Virus record (IMG/VR): IMGVR_UViG_3300032214_000528
Location: 62,001 to 126,000 of that record
Length of the DNA stretch: 64,000 bases
Strand: one strand, 5' to 3'
DNA from: a virus
The position numbers were made by a program, and so were the translations under genes. How positions within the stretch are numbered: position 1 is the stretch's first letter; every line of letters starts with the position of its first letter. The notes under the pieces are model-generated. The model did not search any database. It had not been told where the DNA came from and worked only from the letters and a program-made list of their open reading frames with translations. Shown here piece by piece: positions 1 to 7,708 of the stretch.

Positions 1-748
1 GACTTGAGCACAGCGGCGTGCCAGGATGGATCCAGATCTCCGGGAAAAAACAATCTTTTTTGCCAGGGCCGGGATGGAGCTCCTCCAGCCGGGAAATAAT
101 AATTTGACTACAGCGGCTAGGGGACCAACGGGTCCAACAGGACCAATCGGTACAACGGTGGCGGTGGAGGCGGAGGCGGCGTGCTTGCATCAAGCCCGGA
201 AAATATAATACCGAGGAAGACGGATCCGGGTCCCTGGAAAATAAAACATCGGCTTGGGTATACAGCTGCAGCTTGACAACGGCTTGGGATTCAAAGAGCG
301 GCATGGGATAGAGCGCTCGCAATATATAACGGTGTGAGTTGTGGGACGCAGCTTGTAGCTCGATGCTGGGAACTAATAACTTAACGGTGCGTGTAGCTTG
401 ACAAGCATTTGACAGGGTGGTTACACTTTGCGTGCAAGTGCTCGCAAAGCGGACATAACGGTCCCCGGAAATAAAAACTCGACAGCGCATCACAGCTGCA
501 GCTCCAGACGCTGGTCATCAACTTTAAACATATGCATGGTTGTCTACGTTGACTTTCGAAGTGACGGGGACCAGATCTGAATCCTGGAAAATAGAATGTA
601 ACGTTAGGGCCCGCAGCTCCAGTGCGTCAGCCGGGAAAATATAATATCGAGGAAGACCACCCGGATGGCCGCCTCCTCCCGGAACTAATAATTTGTTTGC
701 CCATGACAGCTACAGGTCGACTCACGAAAACTTTCTTGCTGTTAGTGC
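1..748. other. Gene-poor repeat-rich leader region
   Basis: No convincing gene is seen here. A 60-codon frame at 26-208 lacks a good ribosome site and contains GPTGPTGP-type low complexity, so it is not called. The stretch holds nine copies of a CCGGGAA-plus-AT-rich element (listed separately), several GCAGCT/CAGCTGCAG palindromic pieces (about 264, 346, 492, 611) and TTGACA-like hexamers at about 275 and 398. The last has a weak TTACAC partner 17 bases downstream. It looks like a regulatory or untranslated RNA region. Its base use is more GC-rich than that of the genes to its right. Confidence 0.6.
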
Positions 749-778
749 TTGACACAAAAAGAAACTGTGCTCTATGAT
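749..778 (+). promoter_or_regulatory. Sigma70-type promoter
   Basis: TTGACA at 749-754 and TATGAT at 773-778 are separated by 18 bases. The -10 box overlaps an ATG at 774, which rules that ATG out as the start of the following gene and favours 825. Confidence 0.8.
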
Positions 779-824
779 AAATCCTGCAGCAGAAATTACT
801 CTGCTAAATGACGAAGGGAACACC

Positions 825-1268
825 ATGGGTTACACGCACTACTACACAAAGACTGGCACATCAGTCGAAGACTCTCGCCTCTTTGAAATGTTTATGAATG
901 GGGCTCGAACCATTATCGAGTACGCCACTACTGTGGACAAGATTCAACTCGCAGACGGAATGGGTGATCATCTCGGCCAGTGGGAATGCTCAAAAGAAAA
1001 TGTTTGGTTCAACGGCTACGGGCCAGATTCACACGAGACCTTTAACTGGTCCTTGGATTCCTCAGGCTTTGGATTTACAAAGACGGCACGCAAACCATAC
1101 GACGCCGTAGTAACGGCATGCCTCATACATCTCAAAGATGTATACGGAGACTTGGTCAGCATCGGCTCGGACGGCTCGTGGTCTGAGTGGCAAGACGGGG
1201 CAAGGCTTTACCGCAACGCAACGGGCTTGACGGCGAGCGCACCATTCGATTTGGAAGAAGCAATCTAA
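825..1268 (+). CDS. Hypothetical protein (MGYTHYY N-terminus)
   Basis: 147 residues beginning MGYTHYY. The start at 825 follows the leader motif AAATGACGAAGGGA; an in-frame ATG at 774 lies in the promoter -10 box. The protein is rich in aromatic residues and glycine, with a GDHLGQW-like stretch and a C-terminal Trp/Ser/Gly segment. Similar MGYTHYW-type proteins of unknown function occur in phages and plasmids (from memory). It is the first gene after the repeat-rich leader and ends just before a strong terminator, so it is a single-gene early transcript. No enzymatic motif is seen. Confidence 0.85.
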   Translation: MGYTHYYTKTGTSVEDSRLFEMFMNGARTIIEYATTVDKIQLADGMGDHLGQWECSKENVWFNGYGPDSHETFNWSLDSSGFGFTKTARKPYDAVVTACLIHLKDVYGDLVSIGSDGSWSEWQDGARLYRNATGLTASAPFDLEEAI

Positions 1269-1283
1269 AAAACAAATAGATAT

Positions 1284-1340
1284 TACGGCGTGCCCTTTAA
1301 GCCTGTGCAGTGACACGGCAAGGGTGCGCCGTATCTTTTT
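1284..1340 (+). terminator. Intrinsic terminator, long hairpin
   Basis: A 14-bp helix (TACGGCGTGCCCTT with AAGGGTGCGCCGTA, two G-U pairs) encloses a second small stem and is followed by TCTTTTT. It closes the 825-1268 transcript. Confidence 0.8.
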
Positions 1341-1386
1341 AAACAACGGCATGGGATAGCCCCAGCCTCTACGAAAGGACACACGG

Positions 1387-1614
1387 ATGACACGCAAGAT
1401 AGTTACAACAATAGAAATCGAGTTCGACGAAGCTGTGATGCTCGAGGACCGGGAAAATATAATGACGGATGACGAACTTCAGATCTACGCAGCGGAGTTG
1501 TTCTGCGAGGATATCTACAACTTGGTGAAGTACAACGAACTTTATGATGTAGCGGTTGCACGCACAAGAATCGTTGATGCTGCAAATGACCAGTCCCCGG
1601 AACAAATAATTTGA
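1387..1614 (+). CDS. Small acidic hypothetical protein
   Basis: 75 residues starting after ACGAAAGGACACACGG, the same ribosome-site style as its neighbours. The N-terminal half looks like a beta strand plus helix with many Asp/Glu. Two copies of the CCGGGAA repeat lie in it: one encodes the middle (around REN at residues 22-24) and one spans the C-terminus and stop. The reading frame stays open through both. No family is recognised. The repeats suggest recent insertion, or that the DNA serves two roles. Confidence 0.65.
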   Translation: MTRKIVTTIEIEFDEAVMLEDRENIMTDDELQIYAAELFCEDIYNLVKYNELYDVAVARTRIVDAANDQSPEQII

Positions 1615-1761
1615 CGACAGCGAAGACCACCAGGCCCTGGACCGGGAAAAAATAATTCGCTGTCGAGGCCTGGAGGAAATCTATCGCCGGGAACTCACAA
1701 CTTCATTTACCAAGATGTCTAGTGTCTGAAAACCTTAGGCTCAATGATGTCCTAATCTAGA

Positions 1762-1798
1762 AAGGTATGATAAGGTTTTCCTAAATGACGAAAGGGAA
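1762..1798 (+). promoter_or_regulatory. TATGAT promoter plus AAATGACGAAAGG leader
   Basis: AAGGTATGATAAGG (TATGAT at 1766-1771) is followed 12 bases later by AAATGACGAAAGGGA, directly upstream of the start at 1802. No good -35 hexamer is visible at 17 bases. The two-part arrangement recurs in this genome. Confidence 0.65.
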
Positions 1799-1801
1799 AA
1801 A

Positions 1802-2095
1802 ATGCAATACACATTTAGATTCAATGAAATTGCAATGAACCAAGTTTGGTTTGAGGCAAAAGATGATGAAGAGGCGAAGTCTCTTATGAAGCAACTAATG
1901 GAAGATGAAATCAACATCAACGACCTTCCTGAAGTTGGGGAACGCAATAGAGGAATTGACTTGGACTTCAGCGTTTCAATCTTGGAAGATGAAAACTTCC
2001 GAGTGGTCAAAATAGAATGTTGTTCTCACGACTCACATGAAAACTATTGCGAGTGCTGTATGAACTCTTGCAATGACTGTTCTAAATCGCTATAA
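1802..2095 (+). CDS. Hypothetical acidic protein with Cys-rich tail
   Basis: 97 residues. Residues 1-60 look like a compact alpha/beta domain with an acidic helix (DDEEAKSLMKQL). The C-terminus carries a dense Cys/His cluster: CCSHDSHENYCECC followed by NSCNDC. This could bind zinc. The start follows GACGAAAGGGAAAAA. It is first in a run with the next three genes. No family is recognised. Confidence 0.8.
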   Translation: MQYTFRFNEIAMNQVWFEAKDDEEAKSLMKQLMEDEININDLPEVGERNRGIDLDFSVSILEDENFRVVKIECCSHDSHENYCECCMNSCNDCSKSL

Positions 2096-2125
2096 TAAAA
2101 ACTACAAATGACGAAAGGGAAACAA

Positions 2126-2341
2126 ATGGAGTTTTTCAATACGCTTCCTGCAGTTCTGCAGGACATATCAAGACAAGCAAAGATGGAAGAACTTTACGAT
2201 AGTTGGCACGACTCATATATCTCTGAGGCTGGAGATGAGTTCTCTAACTATGTAGAGGAAGCATTACTTAGTTATCAACTTCCAGTTGTTCAAGAACTTG
2301 CAAAGTTGTTCTATGAGAAGCAGGAGAACACAAATGCCTAA
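2126..2341 (+). CDS. Small helical hypothetical protein
   Basis: 71 residues, mostly helical and acidic (MEFFNTLPAVLQDISRQAK start). The start at 2126 is chosen because the in-frame upstream ATG at 2108 belongs to the conserved leader AAATGACGAAAGGG. That ATG would add only MTKGKQ. Its 3' end overlaps the next gene by eight bases, implying translational coupling. No family is recognised. Confidence 0.75.
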   Translation: MEFFNTLPAVLQDISRQAKMEELYDSWHDSYISEAGDEFSNYVEEALLSYQLPVVQELAKLFYEKQENTNA

Positions 2342-2945
2342 CTGGTGCTCAAATACAATAAACATTTCCGGGGACCAAGAGACAGTAAAAAATCTCAAGG
2401 AGTTCGTTGGTCGCCCAATCAAAAGAACTATGGGAGAAACTGTTGAAGAGATTGAAAATCCAATCTTTTCTCTTTACAACATTGTCGCTCCGACAAAAGA
2501 TTCAGAGTCTCGTATGGGTGATGCTTTCAAGTCCCAAGGGGACGAGGACTGGTATCACAACCACATCAACACTTGGGGAACTAAGTGGGATGTTTGCGGT
2601 GAGGACTCATGTTGGTTCAGCGAATCTGATGGCTCACTTTCCTACACTTTTGATTCGGCTTGGTCTCCACCAGATTTAGCGATTGCTCGGCTTGCCGAAA
2701 TCTTCCCTACTCTTTTCATTGAACACAAATACAATGAGACTGGCATGGGCTTCTGGGGAATCACTACCTACAAAGACGGCGAGCAGTTCAGCGAAGATGG
2801 TGGCGAGATTGACCACGCTTGCTGGGCAGAGATGGGCGAGGAGTGTCCATGCGTTGAGGACCCGGAGGAATGTTCCTTCTACTCGGATTGTCCTAACTAC
2901 AAAGAGGACGAGGACGAGGAAGAGGAAGCGGAGGTATCGGCATGA
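2334..2945 (+). CDS. Api92-like ferredoxin-fold protein
   Basis: 203 residues beginning MPNWCSNTINISG, the signature opening of phage and plasmid Api92-like proteins (DUF1281 type, ferredoxin-like fold). Later features match: a WGTKWD segment, SYTFDSAWSPP, and GFWGITTYKDGE. The C-terminus is Cys-containing and strongly acidic (EDEDEEEEAEV). Function is unknown for the family. The start at 2334 overlaps the end of the preceding gene; an in-frame TTG/ATG further upstream would add residues unlike the family. It ends with an ATGA overlap with the next gene. Confidence 0.85.
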   Translation: MPNWCSNTINISGDQETVKNLKEFVGRPIKRTMGETVEEIENPIFSLYNIVAPTKDSESRMGDAFKSQGDEDWYHNHINTWGTKWDVCGEDSCWFSESDGSLSYTFDSAWSPPDLAIARLAEIFPTLFIEHKYNETGMGFWGITTYKDGEQFSEDGGEIDHACWAEMGEECPCVEDPEECSFYSDCPNYKEDEDEEEEAEVSA

Positions 2946-3175
2946 CCCTATTCGTATGCCACACAGGAACGGACACTTGGTTCGCCCTATCGGATACCGC
3001 CTACATCTTTGACGACGAGGACATGAACGGGCTTGACCCAATCTATAAAGCGGAGTTGGAAGAGAGCATGGATAGCGGATACGCCAGCGAGGTCGCACAC
3101 CTAATCGGCATGGAAGTCGGCGAGGACGAACTCAGAAAAATATCCAAGATGCTGAAGAAAGCCCGGAAAAGATAA
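2942..3175 (+). CDS. Small hypothetical protein
   Basis: 77 residues, starting in an ATGA overlap with the Api92-like gene. The N-terminus MTLFVCHTGTDTWFAL is hydrophobic, the middle is acidic, and the C-terminus is basic (KMLKKARKR). The basic tail is encoded by a copy of the CCCGGAAAA dispersed repeat at 3162, which also supplies the stop codon. No family is recognised. Confidence 0.75.
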   Translation: MTLFVCHTGTDTWFALSDTAYIFDDEDMNGLDPIYKAELEESMDSGYASEVAHLIGMEVGEDELRKISKMLKKARKR

Positions 3176-3189
3176 TTAGAGGACGGCGT

Positions 3190-3211
3190 GCCCAGATGCA
3201 AATGTCTGGGC
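3190..3211 (+). other. GC-rich hairpin
   Basis: GCCCAGA and TCTGGGC form a perfect 7-bp stem with an 8-base loop. No T-run follows, so a classical terminator is unlikely. It sits between two genes and may be an RNA processing or pausing site. Confidence 0.4.
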
Positions 3212-3251
3212 GTGCTACCCTAACGGAGTGGGAATACGAGAGAGGTAAAAG

Positions 3252-3539
3252 ATGCGACTGCATTATTTCGACATTGACGGGAACTACGGAAACGCCGACA
3301 AGATCACGGTGATTGGAACTGGTGCTTGGATTCGTGAGGATTTCTTGCTAGTCATGGAAGCCAAAGACGAGGAACGCTATTTAGTTGCTCGTGTGATTTC
3401 CGAGTGGGTTGAAGCTGGACGACCACAAAAAGATAAGGCTATGAATAAAGAGTTTAAGAGATATGGATTAAAACCTCATAAAGCTTTGCCAGTTTTTACC
3501 CCTGACCCTGAAATCGTAAAGGAAATAGATATTTCCTAA
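3252..3539 (+). CDS. Hypothetical protein
   Basis: 95 residues with start context GAGAGGTAAAAGATG. The N-terminus MRLHYFDIDGNYG suggests a beta-rich start, and the C-terminus is basic then acidic. It is followed by a terminator. No motif or family is recognised. Confidence 0.75.
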   Translation: MRLHYFDIDGNYGNADKITVIGTGAWIREDFLLVMEAKDEERYLVARVISEWVEAGRPQKDKAMNKEFKRYGLKPHKALPVFTPDPEIVKEIDIS

Positions 3540-3552
3540 TACGATCAAAATT
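3540..3552 (+). repeat. TACGATCAAAATT repeat, copy 1
   Basis: A 13-base sequence found three times: here, at 5319-5331, and inverted at 7329-7341. The copies lie upstream of, within and downstream of the MoxR/VWA gene group. Confidence 0.6.
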
Positions 3553-3605
3553 TCTGCCTCTACGCTTTTATTCGTCATTTGAGCGTGGGGGCAGATTTAT
3601 TTTTA
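3553..3605 (+). terminator. Intrinsic terminator
   Basis: TCTGCCTCTACGCT pairs with AGCGTGGGGGCAGA (G-U pairs included) and is followed by TTTATTTTT. It separates the small-gene block from the MoxR/VWA group. Confidence 0.75.
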
Positions 3606-3631
3606 CGACACGCTTAGGCTAATTTCGCCTC

Positions 3632-3690
3632 TATGATGTTTTCTGCTAGAGTTGCCTTATCGCACTTTGGGGGTGCGAAAATGACGAAAG
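3632..3690 (+). promoter_or_regulatory. Putative promoter and leader
   Basis: TATGAT at 3632-3637 is followed by a leader ending AAATGACGAAAGGACACCC before the ATG at 3698. No clear -35 is seen. Confidence 0.5.
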
Positions 3691-3697
3691 GACACCC

Positions 3698-4153
3698 ATG
3701 CTAGACAAGACAAAGCAAGTGCAAGGACTCACAGTTTATGCTGAGTTCTCTAAAGAGGGATTTCGCACAGAGTTCTTTATGACTCCCGACGGATTTACTC
3801 CCGAAGGAACACCAGTTCCTGCAAAGGTTTATCGCAGAGTTCTCTCTGCTGATAAGCCAAAGAAGTTGTGGTCTGCCACGACTCTACGACCAGCCACAGA
3901 AATCGCCGAGATTGGCGTAAAGGATTTGGCTGACTCAGATAAAGAAACCTACATTGAGAAGCGCACCGAAAATCTAATGCAGATTTTTGAGGGCTTTATC
4001 TCAGGTGGTTGGACTATTGTAAATGAGCCATTTCTAATCGAAACTTCTCAGAAGGATTTGGTAGAAGTAGCAAAGGGAGAAACACCTATCAAAGTTGTTT
4101 ATCGTATCAACCAAAGCAGAAAAGCATTGGGCTTTCCTGCTGAGATTGCTTAG
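3698..4153 (+). CDS. Hypothetical protein of MoxR/VWA operon
   Basis: 151 residues. It has a mixed alpha/beta pattern with an N-terminal Lys-rich segment, MTPDGFTPEG, and several Trp/Glu-rich helices. It is not recognised as a family. It is first in a block with the MoxR-like ATPase 12 bases downstream and the VWA protein, so it is probably a substrate, adaptor or third component of that remodelling system (inference from order only). Confidence 0.8.
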   Translation: MLDKTKQVQGLTVYAEFSKEGFRTEFFMTPDGFTPEGTPVPAKVYRRVLSADKPKKLWSATTLRPATEIAEIGVKDLADSDKETYIEKRTENLMQIFEGFISGGWTIVNEPFLIETSQKDLVEVAKGETPIKVVYRINQSRKALGFPAEIA

Positions 4154-4165
4154 GGGGCAATAAAA

Positions 4166-5224
4166 ATGGATACAATTACTAAAGACAAGTTGGCTTCTAT
4201 TGGGGGCGACTTTTGGAATATCGTTTCAGAGTGCATAGCGCAAGGTGTGCATGAGGAAACTTCACTACGACTAAATGCAAAGGTATTACCTAGTGGTCGC
4301 TTTGTTGAGCGAGCAAGTGGCGCTGATAGAAAAGCGAGAGAGCGAGCAGGTGCTATGACTCCTAGTGGAGTAGATGTTGCTTCTTTCGAGGCTGATGATT
4401 TCTATGTTCGTCCTAATGGACAAAAGTATTTCACTCGTCAATGGGGAATTCATAAGGACATAGCAGTAATTCGCAAAGCAAGAGAAGCCACCTCAAAATA
4501 TAACTCAGAAGGAATTGGCGACCCACAGTTCGTCCTTCTCTATGGCGCTCCGGGAACTGGAAAAACTGCACTCATTGAGGCTTCATTTTCTGATGAAACT
4601 TTGCATACAATTATTGGAAGTGGAGATACAGAAGTATCTGACTTCTTAGGAAGTTTCGTTCAGACACCTAGTGGAAACTTTGAGTGGATTGACGGAGAAT
4701 TCGTCAAGGCAGTAGAAAATGGTGAGCCACTTCTAATCGACGAAATTGGTTTGATTGACCCTAAAGTTCTTTCATTTGCTTATGGTGCTATGGACGGACG
4801 AAAGGAATTCACAATTCCAATGAACCCTGATAGAGGCACTATCAAAATCCACCCTGACTTTTTCGTAGTGGGTGCGACTAACCCTAACGCTCCGGGAGTT
4901 CGACTTTCAGAGGCGTTGCTATCTCGTTTCGCAATTCAGGCAGAACTAACCACAGATTGGAAACTCGCTGAGAAGTTGGGCGTTCCTAAAACTATGGTGA
5001 GCGTTGCTCAAAATCTCTACAAGAGAAGTCAGGGCGATACTGCTGAAATCTCATGGTCGCCACAGATGAGAGAGTTGCTTGCTTTCCGTTCTACTGCCGA
5101 ACTATTTGGCACAGAGTTTGCGATTGCTAACTTAATCGCCAGCGCACCTGAACTCGACAGAGATGTGGTGGTTGATGTTATTGCTCGGGCGTATGGCGCT
5201 GAGCATAAGCCAGCAAAAATCTAG
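4166..5224 (+). CDS. MoxR/CobS-like AAA+ ATPase
   Basis: 352 residues. Walker A is GAPGTGKT (127-134), Walker B is LLIDEIG (about 189-195), sensor 1 lies in VVGATNPN with N239, and the likely arginine finger is R254 in ALLSRF. The pattern fits the MoxR/CobS branch of AAA+ proteins, which act as ATP-driven remodelers with a von Willebrand A partner. That partner is encoded by the next gene. The N-terminal ~110 residues are a family-unassigned region that may contact the substrate. The target is unknown. Confidence 0.93.
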   Translation: MDTITKDKLASIGGDFWNIVSECIAQGVHEETSLRLNAKVLPSGRFVERASGADRKARERAGAMTPSGVDVASFEADDFYVRPNGQKYFTRQWGIHKDIAVIRKAREATSKYNSEGIGDPQFVLLYGAPGTGKTALIEASFSDETLHTIIGSGDTEVSDFLGSFVQTPSGNFEWIDGEFVKAVENGEPLLIDEIGLIDPKVLSFAYGAMDGRKEFTIPMNPDRGTIKIHPDFFVVGATNPNAPGVRLSEALLSRFAIQAELTTDWKLAEKLGVPKTMVSVAQNLYKRSQGDTAEISWSPQMRELLAFRSTAELFGTEFAIANLIASAPELDRDVVVDVIARAYGAEHKPAKI

Positions 5225-5249
5225 TTCCCTGCTAGATGTTGGCTAGTGG

Positions 5250-5279
5250 GGTGGGGGCTTCATGGGTGTAGCCCTCACC
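5250..5279 (+). other. 10-bp hairpin downstream of MoxR gene
   Basis: GGTGGGGGCT and AGCCCTCACC form a stem with a 10-base loop and no T-run. It may reduce read-through or stabilise the MoxR transcript end. Confidence 0.4.
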
Positions 5280-5318
5280 TACCACTCAGGGGTAAAAGCG
5301 AGGGAAAGCTTTGACTCC

Positions 5319-5331
5319 TACGATCAAAATT
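5319..5331 (+). repeat. TACGATCAAAATT repeat, copy 2
   Basis: Direct copy of the 13-base sequence at 3540. It lies in the gap between the MoxR-like and VWA genes. Confidence 0.6.
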
Positions 5332-5366
5332 CGCAGGACTCACCTAGAGGCAGATAGCCCTAGATG

Positions 5367-5395
5367 TTGCAGGTAGATAGTTAAAAGTGTATGAT
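5367..5395 (+). promoter_or_regulatory. Promoter of VWA gene
   Basis: TTGCAG (5367-5372), a 17-base spacer, then TATGAT (5390-5395). This allows separate expression of the VWA gene. Confidence 0.75.
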
Positions 5396-5442
5396 AAACC
5401 TATCGTTGGACACACGATACAAAAGAGAAAAGGACGAACGAC

Positions 5443-7221
5443 ATGGCACACATTAAGCCACTAGAAACAAAAGGCTCAGGGGTCAAGACACCTACTGAGT
5501 GGCTACCAGTTGGCTACGAAATTGGATTGCTAGTTAATGAGTGGTCTGAGCGAAGCGACATTGTTGCTTGCATTGGCACAGACAAAGGTGAAGGCGCACC
5601 TGCTTGCTTTATCCCTTCACTCGCTGAGGTGCAGGTAAATACGATTGAGGCGTTTGGAGAAGGCATTACTCCTAATCTGATTGACGACCTTACAAAGCCA
5701 AAGAACCAGTTTGAGTTTCCAAAAGCAGTAGGTGCAATTATGCACGAAGCCTTCCACGCAAAGTTTTCTAGTTGGGATATTGCTCAGGCAGGTAAGGAAC
5801 TAAAGCAAGATGAGTTTCAGGCTTTGATGTTGCTAGAGGAAGGTCGCATTGAGGCACAGGGAATTATTGCTATGCCTAGAGCAAAGAACTTTTTGCGAGC
5901 AAGTGCTATGGGTTTAATTATTGACGAAGCAAAAGAAACTTTCGCTGATAACTCTAGCGTTGGGTCTGCTTGCCAGTTGGTGGGATTGGCTCATGCTCGT
6001 ATCGTTGCAGGGTCATTACTAGAAACAGAAGCAACAGATTTAATCAAGGCAGTAAATGATTTTCTAGGTGCTGACCTAGTTGCAAAGTTGATTGCAATTA
6101 TTGAGAAGTTCCAAAGCCACACTCGCCACTCAGATATTTCTGCTTGCTATCCATTAGCGATTGAGTGGGCTGAGTTGGTCAAGGAAGCAAAGAAGGAAAA
6201 GGGAGAACCTACTGCTGAGGAAATGCAGGAGTTCGCAAAGATGATGAGCGAACTTATGGCAGACATGGACTCAGAAGTTTCTGAAAATGTTTCAGATGAA
6301 CTATCAAAGCAACAGGACTCAGAGGCTATGAAAGAGTCTGCTGAAAAGAAGTCAATGAGTTCTAAAGAGCAAAAGAAAAATGAGGAAATCTCTCGTCAAG
6401 TATTCTCAAAGAGTTCAGGTCCCGGAGAATTCCGAACTGCCTCTAAGTTGATTGAGAAGCGAGCGCCTATTGCTTCTGAGAGAAGTGCGACAGTAAAGAT
6501 TGCTAGAGCATTGGAAAAAGCAAAGTATCGTGAGAAGGACATTACAGAAGTAGATAGCATTACACCTCCGGGGCGACTACGCACTAGAGCAATTATTCAG
6601 AGCAAGGCGCTTGCACAAAGAGGAATTCATAAGCAAGCAGAGGCTTTCCGCAAAACAGTTCGCAAGCACACAGACGAACCAACACTTTCAGTTGGAGTCA
6701 TGGTTGATATTTCAGGGTCAATGTCGAGTGCTATGCAACCAATGGCTTCTACTGCATGGATTATGTCTGAGGCAGTTCGTAGAGTTCAGGGTCAATGCGC
6801 TATGGTTTATTACGGCTCAGATGTTTTCCCAACACTCAAAGCAGGTCAGCGACTAAAAGATGTTTCAGTTTATTCTGCACCTGACGGAACAGAAAAGTTC
6901 GACCGAGCATTTCGTGCATTGGACGGCTCACTCAACCTTCTCAATGGAACTGGCGCTCGTTTGCTAGTAGTTGTGTCGGACGGACATTACACAAGTGAGG
7001 AAACCGAAATGGCTCAGCGTTGGCTAAAGGCTTGCACCCGAAATGGCGTTGCAGTTCTATGGCTTCCGATTGGCGACAATGGACGGCAAGCAGAGGAAAT
7101 CTGCAAAGGGGCGAACGCTCAGGTCGTGGCAGGGATTACCAGCCCAACCGAGTCGGCATTAGCGATTGGTCGCACCGCAGAGCGAGTCCTCTCAACCGCA
7201 GGGCAAAGGCAGGTCGCTTGA
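5443..7221 (+). CDS. CobT-like VWA protein with HExxH motif
   Basis: 592 residues. An HEAFH motif at 101-105 is a zincin-type HExxH, seen in the N-terminal domain of metallopeptidase-like VWA proteins. Residues about 260-330 are charged and Lys/Glu/Ser rich, a likely flexible linker. The C-terminal third is a von Willebrand A domain with a complete MIDAS DISGS (422-426) and a later SDG. VWA proteins of this type pair with MoxR/CobS ATPases in metal insertion or protein activation. The start follows AAAGGACGAACGAC. Whether the HExxH is catalytic is not known. Confidence 0.92.
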   Translation: MAHIKPLETKGSGVKTPTEWLPVGYEIGLLVNEWSERSDIVACIGTDKGEGAPACFIPSLAEVQVNTIEAFGEGITPNLIDDLTKPKNQFEFPKAVGAIMHEAFHAKFSSWDIAQAGKELKQDEFQALMLLEEGRIEAQGIIAMPRAKNFLRASAMGLIIDEAKETFADNSSVGSACQLVGLAHARIVAGSLLETEATDLIKAVNDFLGADLVAKLIAIIEKFQSHTRHSDISACYPLAIEWAELVKEAKKEKGEPTAEEMQEFAKMMSELMADMDSEVSENVSDELSKQQDSEAMKESAEKKSMSSKEQKKNEEISRQVFSKSSGPGEFRTASKLIEKRAPIASERSATVKIARALEKAKYREKDITEVDSITPPGRLRTRAIIQSKALAQRGIHKQAEAFRKTVRKHTDEPTLSVGVMVDISGSMSSAMQPMASTAWIMSEAVRRVQGQCAMVYYGSDVFPTLKAGQRLKDVSVYSAPDGTEKFDRAFRALDGSLNLLNGTGARLLVVVSDGHYTSEETEMAQRWLKACTRNGVAVLWLPIGDNGRQAEEICKGANAQVVAGITSPTESALAIGRTAERVLSTAGQRQVA

Positions 7222-7271
7222 CCTAAGATAGGTTTTCTAGTCGGGTATCGTCCTTTTCAGCGTGTGTCCCC

Positions 7272-7316
7272 CCGATTAGGAAAAGAGAAGCCTCACCTAA
7301 TCGGTGGGGCTTTTCG
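7272..7316 (+). terminator. Terminator with alternative fold
   Basis: AAGCCTCACC (7288-7297) pairs with GGTGGGGCTT (7303-7312) and is followed by TT. A competing stem, CCGATTAGG (7272-7280) with CCTAATCGG (7296-7304), uses part of the same sequence. The two helices exclude each other, as in an attenuator. Confidence 0.7.
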
Positions 7317-7328
7317 CTTGTGGGGGTA

Positions 7329-7341
7329 AATTTTGATCGTA
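7329..7341 (-). repeat. TACGATCAAAATT repeat, copy 3 (inverted)
   Basis: Exact inverted copy of the 13-base sequence at 3540 and 5319, just after the VWA gene terminator. Confidence 0.6.
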
Positions 7342-7445
7342 GAAGCTTTACGGCAAGTAGAGTTTTTACTTCCCGATAGCGCTTTTAATTTATTTAATTT
7401 TTGAGCGTGAGGTGCAGGAGCGGAGATAGGAAAAAATAATTCATT

Positions 7446-7479
7446 TTGATACTGGGTTTATTTGGATAGGTATGATAGG
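7446..7479 (+). promoter_or_regulatory. Promoter of 7515 gene block
   Basis: TTGATA at 7446-7451 and TATGAT at 7471-7476 within GGTATGATAGGG; the spacer is 19 bases. An AAGGGAAAGG ribosome site precedes the ATG at 7515. Bases 7317-7445 hold only AT-rich DNA and the inverted 13-mer. Confidence 0.6.
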
Positions 7480-7514
7480 GTTGGGGCATAACAAGAAAAG
7501 GGAAAGGGAAAGAA

Positions 7515-7706
7515 ATGCAGATAAGAATTTTTCACGGCTTGACTTGTGAGGATTGCGATACGCAGAACTCTCTAGTCATAGACACAGGCTCGGATTGGAT
7601 AGATTGGGTTTGCCTTGATTGCCGAAACGAGTCGCACGAACTAATCCACCCTGACGACAGGGACGACATAGATTTGACCAAATTGGTCTATTCGATAGAG
7701 GGGTAA
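7515..7706 (+). CDS. Zinc-ribbon small protein
   Basis: 63 residues with CEDC near residue 11 and CLDC near residue 33, a two-knuckle Cys4 zinc ribbon, then an acidic tail. It ends EG-stop, encoded by GAGGGGTAA, which also acts as the ribosome site for the next gene three bases away. A DNA/RNA-binding or host RNA-polymerase-binding role is possible but not shown. Confidence 0.8.
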   Translation: MQIRIFHGLTCEDCDTQNSLVIDTGSDWIDWVCLDCRNESHELIHPDDRDDIDLTKLVYSIEG

Positions 7707-7708
7707 AA

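Larger units (their letters stand above)
40..1705 (+). repeat. Dispersed CCGGGAAnATAATA repeat family
   Basis: Copies begin at about 40, 89, 195, 232, 365, 463, 582, 631, 678, 1449, 1596, 1642 and 1687, with outliers at 3162 and 10730. Each has a CCGGGAA or CCCGGAA core followed by an A/T-rich tract such as AATAATAATTTGACG. Copies 195 and 631 share a longer tail (CGAGGAAGAC). All are on the + strand with irregular spacing. Copies 1449 and 3162 lie inside reading frames and copy 1596 spans a gene's 3' end, so the element invades or is tolerated in coding DNA. Function is unknown. The AT tract resembles a -10 box and the core could be a protein-binding site. Confidence 0.7.

Noticed and set aside
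26-208. A 60-codon frame with GPTGPTGP segment
   Set aside because: No good ribosome site, spans repeat copies, low complexity.
774-824. Upstream in-frame ATG for the first gene
   Set aside because: It lies inside the -10 box of the promoter, so it would not be transcribed.
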